Positions 24,542 to 29,441 of a stretch of DNA of 63,708 bases are shown piece by piece. The notes under the pieces are model-generated. The model saw only the letters and a list, made by a program, of their open reading frames with translations, made no database searches and was not told the origin of the DNA. The stretch comes from a virus, in the IMG/VR virus record IMGVR_UViG_3300028394_000003, positions 1 to 63,708 of that record. One strand, given 5' to 3'. Within the stretch, counting starts at the first letter, position 1, and each line of letters begins with the position of its first letter. The position numbers were made by a program, and so were the translations under genes.

Positions 24542-24616
24542 AAGATAGTAATGCTCATAGCTACTTGTTACCAGGTAGCTAGAGGCAGTACTAACCAACC
24601 ACCAAGGAGATACACC

Positions 24617-24847
24617 ATGACCACATTAACATTTAAAAACCTCAACACAATCCTCGAAGTATTGCAGGCCCAGCGTCATGCTCAGGCCAAGACAACACAC
24701 TTCCACGATGGTGTAGTTAAAGAGGCGTTAAGCGGTAATAAAGAGAAGCTGGACTTCTTAGTAGAGCAACAAAGCAAAAACTACGTGCGCAAAAGCGAGC
24801 TGGACTATGCGTATTTTGCAGTTAAGGAATTAGTAGACGCATTCTAA
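24617..24847 (+). CDS. Early small protein 1, unknown
   Basis: A 76-residue, mostly helical, charged protein (MTTLTFKNLNTILEVLQAQ start). The ATG at 24617 is chosen because AGGAG and ACACCATG precede it, the same cassette used by the next four genes. First gene of the early operon. Its stop is three bases before ribozyme 1. No family recognised. Confidence 0.7.
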   Translation: MTTLTFKNLNTILEVLQAQRHAQAKTTHFHDGVVKEALSGNKEKLDFLVEQQSKNYVRKSELDYAYFAVKELVDAF

Positions 24848-24850
24848 ACA

Positions 24851-24905
24851 GGTCGAAACCGCATGGACGTGCGGTCTGAGCGTTAGGCGCTCACTGATGA
24901 TGACC
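24851..24905 (+). ncRNA. Hammerhead ribozyme motif 1 (type II order)
   Basis: The conserved core is complete: GGTC-GAAA, a stem III of six pairs (ACCGCA / TGCGGT, loop TGGACG), the GTC cleavage triplet (cut expected between 24876 and 24877), a stem I of six perfect pairs (TGAGCG / CGCTCA) and CTGATGA. GGTC and GACC form an open stem II. It starts three bases after the stop of gene 1 and ends 20 bases before gene 2. Stems differ from the other copies by compensating changes. One extra U lies between CTGATGA and stem II in all copies. Confidence 0.85.
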
Positions 24906-24924
24906 AACCAATAGGAGATACACC

Positions 24925-25041
24925 ATGATCTATTTCAATTCTAAACAAGAAGTATCAGAGTTCTTGACCAACTTGCGTTCCGCAGGTATTCGTTGCGCTG
25001 TTACTCAGTGCAATGGACGTTACGTATTACAGATACGTTAA
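24925..25041 (+). CDS. Early small protein 2, unknown (38 aa)
   Basis: A 38-residue protein: MIYFNSKQEVSEFL at the start, NGRYVLQIR at the end. It is preceded by AATAGGAGATACACC, the shared ribosome-binding cassette, and lies between ribozymes 1 and 2. Alpha/beta pattern, one small domain at most. No family recognised. Confidence 0.65.
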   Translation: MIYFNSKQEVSEFLTNLRSAGIRCAVTQCNGRYVLQIR

Positions 25042-25049
25042 GTAAGACA

Positions 25050-25102
25050 GGTCGAAACAGCCTCACGGCTGTCTGCACGTTAAGCGTGTACTGATGATGA
25101 CC
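25050..25102 (+). ncRNA. Hammerhead ribozyme motif 2 (type II order)
   Basis: GGTC-GAAA; stem III ACAGCC / GGCTGT with loop TCAC; GTC with the cut expected between 25073 and 25074; stem I TGCACG / CGTGTA (one G-U pair) with loop TTAAG; CTGATGA; GACC. Begins eight bases after the stop of gene 2. Confidence 0.85.
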
Positions 25103-25120
25103 AACCAAAGGAGAACCACC

Positions 25121-25342
25121 ATGATCACGACAGGCAAAACAGAATACGACGTAGGGCTGAGCTGGAAAGCATACGAGCATCTCGGTAGCAAAGGCAAGCT
25201 GGCCCTTAAGCGGGAACATAACTTTAAGGAGCGCACGTTCAAAACAAAAAATGAGGCCGAGCAGTTTGCAGCGGCTGAACGCGAACGAACTGGGCTGGAG
25301 CTGCGCGTAGGTGAGTGCACTCCAATCTACGGCATTTTGTAG
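25121..25342 (+). CDS. Early small protein 3, unknown
   Basis: A 73-residue protein starting MITTGKTEYDVG at the ATG after AAAGGAGAACCACC. Its FKTKNEAEQFAAAE segment resembles FKTRAEAQAHFEE of the gene at 26533, so these may be distant paralogues. Lies between ribozymes 2 and 3. Confidence 0.7.
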   Translation: MITTGKTEYDVGLSWKAYEHLGSKGKLALKREHNFKERTFKTKNEAEQFAAAERERTGLELRVGECTPIYGIL

Positions 25343-25346
25343 TAAA

Positions 25347-25399
25347 GGTCGAAACAGCCGCCAGGCTGTCTACACGTTAAGCGTGTACTGATGATGACC
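25347..25399 (+). ncRNA. Hammerhead ribozyme motif 3 (type II order)
   Basis: GGTC-GAAA; stem III ACAGCC / GGCTGT with loop GCCA; GTC with the cut expected between 25370 and 25371; stem I TACACG / CGTGTA with loop TTAAG; CTGATGA; GACC. Four bases after the stop of gene 3. Confidence 0.85.
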
Positions 25400-25418
25400 A
25401 ACCAATAGGAGAACCACC

Positions 25419-25556
25419 ATGATTACAATACAAGAGCTATGCACCCTGCTACCCACGCCCGTGTGGCGTGTGCAGGGTAGAGTAAGCTGGCAGGAATATG
25501 TAGCAATGAGCAAATGGCGTGCTAATGAGGGCGCACAATGGAAAGCAACATTTTAA
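25419..25556 (+). CDS. Early small protein 4, unknown (45 aa)
   Basis: A 45-residue protein (MITIQELCTLLPTPVWR start; EGAQWKATF end) behind the shared AATAGGAGAACCACC cassette. The stop codon TAA directly abuts ribozyme 4. Trp-rich for its size. No family recognised. Confidence 0.65.
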   Translation: MITIQELCTLLPTPVWRVQGRVSWQEYVAMSKWRANEGAQWKATF

Positions 25557-25609
25557 GGTCGAAACAGCCTCACGGCTGTCTCCACGTAAGGCGTGGACTG
25601 ATGATGACC
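25557..25609 (+). ncRNA. Hammerhead ribozyme motif 4 (type II order)
   Basis: GGTC-GAAA; stem III ACAGCC / GGCTGT with loop TCAC; GTC with the cut expected between 25580 and 25581; stem I TCCACG / CGTGGA with loop TAAGG; CTGATGA; GACC. It begins at the first base after the stop codon of gene 4. Confidence 0.85.
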
Positions 25610-25628
25610 AACCAATAGGAGATACACC

Positions 25629-25883
25629 ATGATCAAACTTAAATCAATTCGCGTGCCCCAATTTAAAAAGGGCCAGAGCGAGTGGCACGTAGTCAACCGC
25701 AGTGATTACCAGTTGGTAGGCTTTATTTGCTTCTACGGCTCTGACAACGACTACCATTACGTGGCCTATGTAAAGAACGACGAAGAGTCAAGCGACCACC
25801 TGTTAGGCCGGTCACTGAGCCAATCAGGGGCATTATCCTTGATCCGCAATTATTACAAGGCTAGGGAGGCTGTATGTTTATAG
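25629..25883 (+). CDS. Early small protein 5, unknown
   Basis: An 84-residue alpha/beta protein (SEWHVVNRSDYQLVGFICF; a YKAREAVCL end) after ribozyme 4 and the shared AATAGGAGATACACC cassette. It is the last gene of the ribozyme-separated series; its end overlaps the next gene by ten bases. Confidence 0.72.
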   Translation: MIKLKSIRVPQFKKGQSEWHVVNRSDYQLVGFICFYGSDNDYHYVAYVKNDEESSDHLLGRSLSQSGALSLIRNYYKAREAVCL

Positions 25884-26011
25884 TGTTTTATAAAACCCGG
25901 GGCGAGGAATACAGCGCCTCGTTTGATGACATTAAACGGGCCCGGGCGTTTGCCCGGTTTGTAGGCGGCAAGCTGGAGAGCCGTCTGTCATGCATTTTTA
26001 ATAAACTATAA
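25874..26011 (+). CDS. Early small protein, unknown (45 aa)
   Basis: A 45-residue basic protein (MFIVFYKTRGEEYSASF, KRARAFARFVGGK) overlapping the previous gene by ten bases. Its DDIKRARAFARF helix is similar in kind to the FKT-x-x-EA-x-x-F helices of neighbours. Function unknown. Confidence 0.62.
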   Translation: MFIVFYKTRGEEYSASFDDIKRARAFARFVGGKLESRLSCIFNKL

Positions 26012-26023
26012 GGACACACCACC

Positions 26024-26362
26024 ATGTCACACCACGGAAACCACCACAAAGCGAGTGACACGCTTTTGTTTGTTTTTTGGTCAACGGTAATTTATGTAAT
26101 TGTCGGCTATGTCATAAAGCTAATCAAGCACTACCCGCTTTATGCTGCGGTGCTTGGCAGCTTGGCCACGGTCTCACTAATAGTGTGGGGCCTAGTAATT
26201 AACCCACTGTTTACCATCCAACTTATAGGCGCGTTGATTGGCATATTTATTGTATGCACCTTAATCGTATGCGTGCCGCTTTGGCTTTGGGCACGATTTA
26301 CCGCTTTACCAATAGTACAAAAGATCACTCAACTTAACAGGAGAATGCGCAATGATCACTGA
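26024..26362 (+). CDS. Early membrane protein with three transmembrane segments
   Basis: A 112-residue protein with a His-rich N-terminus (MSHHGNHH) and hydrophobic segments at about residues 13-33, 40-60 and 66-95. It may alter the host membrane early in infection, but no family is recognised. It starts after AAGGACACACCACC and overlaps the next gene by 11 bases. Confidence 0.68.
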   Translation: MSHHGNHHKASDTLLFVFWSTVIYVIVGYVIKLIKHYPLYAAVLGSLATVSLIVWGLVINPLFTIQLIGALIGIFIVCTLIVCVPLWLWARFTALPIVQKITQLNRRMRNDH

Positions 26363-26540
26363 ACACTCAAAGAAAATCGCCTACGCTGAGGGCTATCACG
26401 AAGGCATGCTGGGCACGGAGTTCGACAACCCTTACGAGGACTTCGAGCTGCGCGTGCAGTTTAACTACGGTTACCGCTGTGCGACTGACCGTATCGATTC
26501 ATTAACCTCAAAACATTCCCAGGAGCTCTACTATGAATAA
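26352..26540 (+). CDS. Small protein, weakly resembling ribosome modulation factor
   Basis: A 62-residue protein. The pattern AYAEGYHEGMLGTEFDNPYED, shortened here as GYHEG...NPYED, followed by FNYGYRCA recalls the G-x-x-x-G, NPY and GW/GY spacing of RMF/CrpP-like small proteins. This is a weak pattern match only. It overlaps both neighbours. Confidence 0.55.
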   Translation: MITEHSKKIAYAEGYHEGMLGTEFDNPYEDFELRVQFNYGYRCATDRIDSLTSKHSQELYYE

Positions 26541-26748
26541 ATTTGATAAGGTATATAACGACCAATGCGCGCAGTTGTGGAACCCACCGGTAGATGCACC
26601 AGTGCATTATGAAGTCCAGGTGTGTCCATTCGGTGGTGGCACCTATGAGATATACAAGCGCAAGGGCGGCTTAGGTATGCCGTATGACCGTAAGCGTTTT
26701 AAAACCCGTGCTGAAGCGCAGGCACATTTTGAGGAGTTAGGACTATGA
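26533..26748 (+). CDS. Early small protein, unknown
   Basis: A 71-residue protein with a beta-type VHYEVQVCPFGGGTYEIYKR core and a C-terminal KRFKTRAEAQAHFEEL helix similar to the one in the gene at 25121. Start and end overlap its neighbours, as in a tightly coupled operon. Confidence 0.68.
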   Translation: MNKFDKVYNDQCAQLWNPPVDAPVHYEVQVCPFGGGTYEIYKRKGGLGMPYDRKRFKTRAEAQAHFEELGL

Positions 26749-27014
26749 GCACCATGTACAACGTATTTACGATTGAGTTTGATAACAAAAAACCAAGCCG
26801 GGCCCAAGTGCTTAAAAAAGTACAGTCGGCCATTAAAGACGGCCACAAGGCCATAGAGGTCCTGTGGGGCGAGAACTGGTTACAGCTGGACTTCCACCCC
26901 AGCCACCACAAATGGTACGGCAGCGGCTGGATTAAAGACATTGGCGGGGACGCTATTGTCGACACGCTAAACGAGCAACATAAAAACGAATTACTTAACC
27001 TATGGAATACTTAA
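26745..27014 (+). CDS. Early small protein, unknown
   Basis: An 89-residue protein rich in Trp, His and Lys (GENWLQLDFHPSHHKWYG). ATGA overlap with the previous stop. It has no recognised family. Likely soluble. Confidence 0.67.
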   Translation: MSTMYNVFTIEFDNKKPSRAQVLKKVQSAIKDGHKAIEVLWGENWLQLDFHPSHHKWYGSGWIKDIGGDAIVDTLNEQHKNELLNLWNT

Positions 27015-27015
27015 A

Positions 27016-27324
27016 ATGATGACACTAAACGACATTGAGAAAATTGAAAACGGTAACGATGATGACACGCTTGAAGACCACTACCTTGCACTACAACGCA
27101 CCATTAACAGCGGTACGGCGTGGGCCATGCAGGGGTCTTATGGACGTGCCATGATGGACGCCATAGAGTACGGCCACTGTATGCTTGGGCGCGATCAGGC
27201 CCGTGACTACTACGGCCACACAATCCCATCACGGGACGACGTTAAGCAGGGCACCAAGGGGACGTACGAGTACGTCATTAAACATTCTGGCCTCGAGTGG
27301 GCCGAACTAATGCTGGAGGTATAA
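27016..27324 (+). CDS. Early small protein, unknown
   Basis: A 102-residue acidic helical protein (MMTLNDIEKIENGNDDD start, YEYVIKHSGLEWAEL near the end). The starts ATGATG leave two choices one codon apart. No family recognised. Confidence 0.67.
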   Translation: MMTLNDIEKIENGNDDDTLEDHYLALQRTINSGTAWAMQGSYGRAMMDAIEYGHCMLGRDQARDYYGHTIPSRDDVKQGTKGTYEYVIKHSGLEWAELMLEV

Positions 27325-27325
27325 C

Positions 27326-27559
27326 ATGAGTAAATTAGAACCTTGCATTACATGCGAGAAAAAAAGTTTGTGTGGGTACGAAGACATGGCCTGCATGGCA
27401 TTTGTTGGATTTGTTTGTCGTGGTGACTACCATGAAGAGGACAAGCAAAACCCCAACGCATGGAATTATTTAATGATTTACCACCAAACATCCGAAGACC
27501 CAATGTACTGGATGTATAATGAGCACATGAGCAAGAAAAGGAAGGCAGCAAATGTTTAA
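27326..27559 (+). CDS. Cys-rich small protein, possible zinc binder
   Basis: A 77-residue protein with CITCEKKSLCGYEDMAC near the N-terminus and a further Cys (FVCRGDY), giving five closely spaced cysteines that could hold zinc. A transcription or host-interaction factor is conceivable. Overlaps the next gene by eight bases. Confidence 0.66.
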   Translation: MSKLEPCITCEKKSLCGYEDMACMAFVGFVCRGDYHEEDKQNPNAWNYLMIYHQTSEDPMYWMYNEHMSKKRKAANV

Positions 27560-27695
27560 TTACTACTGCAACAACCACGGCTTTGACTTGTACGAAGACG
27601 CACGCAGCTACGCGGACTTGTTACTAACTCGGTACCGCGTGTATAAATGCATCTTCACAAAAGCCGAGATGGAATCAATGACTGTAGAGGCATAA
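27552..27695 (+). CDS. Early small protein, unknown (47 aa)
   Basis: A 47-residue Tyr-rich helical protein (MFNYYCNNHGFDLYED start, MESMTVEA end). Overlaps its upstream neighbour by eight bases. Last gene before the internal promoter at 27713. Confidence 0.6.
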   Translation: MFNYYCNNHGFDLYEDARSYADLLLTRYRVYKCIFTKAEMESMTVEA

Positions 27696-27712
27696 ACCAA
27701 ACCAAGTATTTT

Positions 27713-27721
27713 TGATATAAT
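27713..27721 (+). promoter_or_regulatory. Extended -10 promoter before the sigma-factor gene pair
   Basis: TGATATAAT is a perfect extended -10 (TG-x-TATAAT), read by host sigma-70 without need of a good -35. It lies 25 bases before the gene at 27746 and would also transcribe the phage sigma factor. Confidence 0.6.
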
Positions 27722-27745
27722 TAACAACAACAAAAAGGAATCACC

Positions 27746-28012
27746 ATGAACATGACAGAAAAAATTGACGAGTTAGGTATTTTAGTAAAAGAGATTGCAC
27801 AGCGTGAGGCTGCAGCTCGGGCTATCAAGGCAGAGTTAATCGCCTTGGGCGCTGGCAAGTACGAGGGGCTACAGTTCTTTGCAGAGGTGCAGCACTACGA
27901 CCGCGCAACGATTAGCCCAACGCTAGTACGCAAGCTCAGCAATGAAGAGTTTGTTGCCAGTGTTACAGAGGTTAAGGCAATCGACGCCGTAGTAGTCAAA
28001 GCAATCGAATAA
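27746..28012 (+). CDS. Small helical protein, unknown
   Basis: An 88-residue protein: an N-terminal coiled coil (about 3-35), a GAGKYEGLQFFAEVQHYDR strand region and an acidic helical end. Small phage proteins of this pattern often lie beside recombination or nuclease genes, but no function is assigned. Nine bases separate it from the sigma-like gene. Confidence 0.65.
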   Translation: MNMTEKIDELGILVKEIAQREAAARAIKAELIALGAGKYEGLQFFAEVQHYDRATISPTLVRKLSNEEFVASVTEVKAIDAVVVKAIE

Positions 28013-28021
28013 GGAAAACAC

Positions 28022-28591
28022 GTGGCTGACAATGACATAAAGACGGACTACCTGCAGTCACTTTTTGGCATTGAGCCACTAACCATGAAAGAAGAGCACG
28101 CACTCGGTGCTCGCATAGCCAAGGGTGACAGCCTTGCGCTAGATAAACTTGTAACCCACAACTTACGCTTTGTGCCACACGTGGTCTGTAAGACTACGTA
28201 CTGGCAGCACGGCAAGATGCCGCTGGAGGACCTGCTCGCCATTGGTAATGAGCAGCTGCTCATCGCGGCCAAGCGCTGGAAGCCTATGAAGCATATTAGG
28301 TTCTCGGCGTTTGCCAGGTCATTCATACTGCGTGGACTACAGCGCGAGCTGGACAACACGGCAAACATCATCAGATTACCCATCAACATCATGGAAGAAC
28401 TAAAGCGCATGAATTATAACGAGCGCATGCTACTACAGGAACTGGGGCGTAAGCCACTGGTATCTGAGATAGCAAAGACGATGGACGTAAGAGAGTCAAG
28501 GATTCACCAGCTCAAAGGTTTTATAGCCAGAGAGCCAGTGAGTTTAGACAACATTGAGAATGACAAGTTTTTTGAGGAAAATGATGATTAA
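28022..28591 (+). CDS. Phage sigma factor lacking region 4
   Basis: A 189-residue protein beginning with GTG. Regions in order: 1.2 (about 20-50, LTMKEEHALGARIAKGD then THNLRF), 2 (about 50-120, with MPLEDLLAIGNEQLLIAAKRW and the 2.3/2.4 segment FSAFARSFILRGLQREL), and 3 (about 135-175, ELGRKPLVSEIAKTMDV and IAREPVSLDN). It ends just after region 3, so the -35-binding region 4 is missing, as in T4 gp55. The usual Trp pair of region 2.3 is replaced. It should bind host RNA polymerase and direct it to phage promoters; the bipartite element described here is the natural target. Confidence 0.82.
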   Translation: MADNDIKTDYLQSLFGIEPLTMKEEHALGARIAKGDSLALDKLVTHNLRFVPHVVCKTTYWQHGKMPLEDLLAIGNEQLLIAAKRWKPMKHIRFSAFARSFILRGLQRELDNTANIIRLPINIMEELKRMNYNERMLLQELGRKPLVSEIAKTMDVRESRIHQLKGFIAREPVSLDNIENDKFFEENDD

Positions 28592-28931
28592 TTTGACAGA
28601 TAAGCAACTCCGGGCTTATCAGCGGTATATCAAGGCGCGTAACCGTGTTGGTCTTGTGCGTACCAAAGACTTTAACGCTAACAGCTACGTGCCACACCGG
28701 GACTACACTAGTACGGTGGACATAGTAGGAATGAATCACCCGTTGTTCGAGTTAAACGAGGAGTGGGCCGAGTACAAGGAGGCATCACAGATGTGGTGGG
28801 ACATAGAGCCAGAGTTCCGTAAAAGAGAGCGCATGAGCTCGATTAGGGGCGACTATGGTATACCAGACAGCTGGGAAGAGATAAACTCCCGGGTGCCGGA
28901 CATATTTTCAGTTATAAAGGACGAAAAATAA
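28584..28931 (+). CDS. Unknown early protein
   Basis: A 115-residue charged protein from ATG 28584 (MINLTDKQLRAYQRYIKAR), with GAGG placed well for this start; an ATG three bases earlier is the alternative. It overlaps the sigma-factor gene by eight bases. Rich in Trp, Glu and Arg. No family recognised. Confidence 0.68.
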   Translation: MINLTDKQLRAYQRYIKARNRVGLVRTKDFNANSYVPHRDYTSTVDIVGMNHPLFELNEEWAEYKEASQMWWDIEPEFRKRERMSSIRGDYGIPDSWEEINSRVPDIFSVIKDEK

Positions 28932-29143
28932 TGAAACAGCAATCAGGCGGACTAGTTACACCGGTGGACGTGTACGACGCAGACGGTGCCCTATTAAGAA
29001 TTGAGGGGATTAATTCTGCAGGTGATACGGTGGTGGATGTAGTATGGGATCCACAGGACGAACAGACCAACGACAAGCGGGTCGAGTTTAGAAAGTGGGC
29101 TTACAGGATGTTAAACCAGATGGGCTATGAGGTAAAATCATGA
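28931..29143 (+). CDS. Unknown small protein
   Basis: A 70-residue acidic alpha/beta protein (LVTPVDVYDADGALLRIEG). One-base overlap with its upstream neighbour (TAATG). No family recognised. Confidence 0.65.
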   Translation: MKQQSGGLVTPVDVYDADGALLRIEGINSAGDTVVDVVWDPQDEQTNDKRVEFRKWAYRMLNQMGYEVKS

Positions 29144-29238
29144 GAAGGAATAACAAGGACTTGGCGTTTAAGCTGTTTTTGATGTTTACGGCGATCTATT
29201 TTCTGGGTCATTTGGCCCACGCGCTGTATAAAGTATAA
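29140..29238 (+). CDS. Very small membrane protein (32 aa)
   Basis: A 32-residue peptide with a basic N-terminus (MRRNNKD) and one hydrophobic segment (LAFKLFLMFTAIYFLGHLA). ATGA overlap with the previous gene. Last gene of the early operon, ending at the second A/T-tract repeat. Confidence 0.6.
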   Translation: MRRNNKDLAFKLFLMFTAIYFLGHLAHALYKV

Positions 29239-29349
29239 AAGTGCAAGGGTTGCGAGGCTTATTTAGTCCATGTCACCCAATATAATATTTTTTTTAATTT
29301 TTTTTAAAAAAGAGTTAAAAGGGTCTACAACCCTAGCAACCCTAGCACT
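29239..29349. repeat. Inverted repeat around an A/T tract, copy B
   Basis: AAGTGCAAGGGTTGCGAGG on the left and CAACCCTAGCAACCCTAGCACT (22 bases; half-sites CAACCCTAG and CAACCCTAGCACT) on the right are inverted around a T/A run. The same structure is found at 23377-23478. It separates the early operon from the replication genes. Confidence 0.7.
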
Positions 29350-29383
29350 GGATTCATAAGCCATTGATTTTATTAGAAACAGA

Positions 29384-29425
29384 TGAGAACCGTTATCATT
29401 CACCATAATTTGCATTAATATACCC
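29384..29425 (+). promoter_or_regulatory. Phage-specific promoter, copy f, overlapped by an operator-like palindrome
   Basis: TTTGCATTAATATAC (box G at 29412) has the conserved -10-like part. The -35-like position (29390) reads CCGTTA rather than GGGCGG and lies inside the palindrome-like TGAGAACCGTTATCA (29384-29398), which would allow repression. It precedes the primase gene by 30 bases. Confidence 0.55.
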
Positions 29426-29441
29426 AATTAGAGAGGGCAAA

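Larger units (their letters stand above)
23320..24616. other. Gene-free divergent control region (candidate origin)
   Basis: About 1.3 kb between the divergent arms. From left to right it holds promoter e, an inverted repeat around an A/T tract (23377-23478), a 15-base palindrome-like operator (23520-23534), an A/T-rich stretch, a G/C-rich block with several exact short repeats and palindromes (23600-24000), and a structured early leader with a long inverted repeat (24373-24541). Open frames here (23606-23872, 23966-24202) lack ribosome sites and natural composition. Origin plus early regulatory region is the likely identity. Confidence 0.6.

Noticed and set aside
24240-24600. tRNA or group I intron in the early leader
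   Set aside because: No cloverleaf, no T-loop pattern and no intron core elements could be found; only hairpins and the long inverted repeat are supported.
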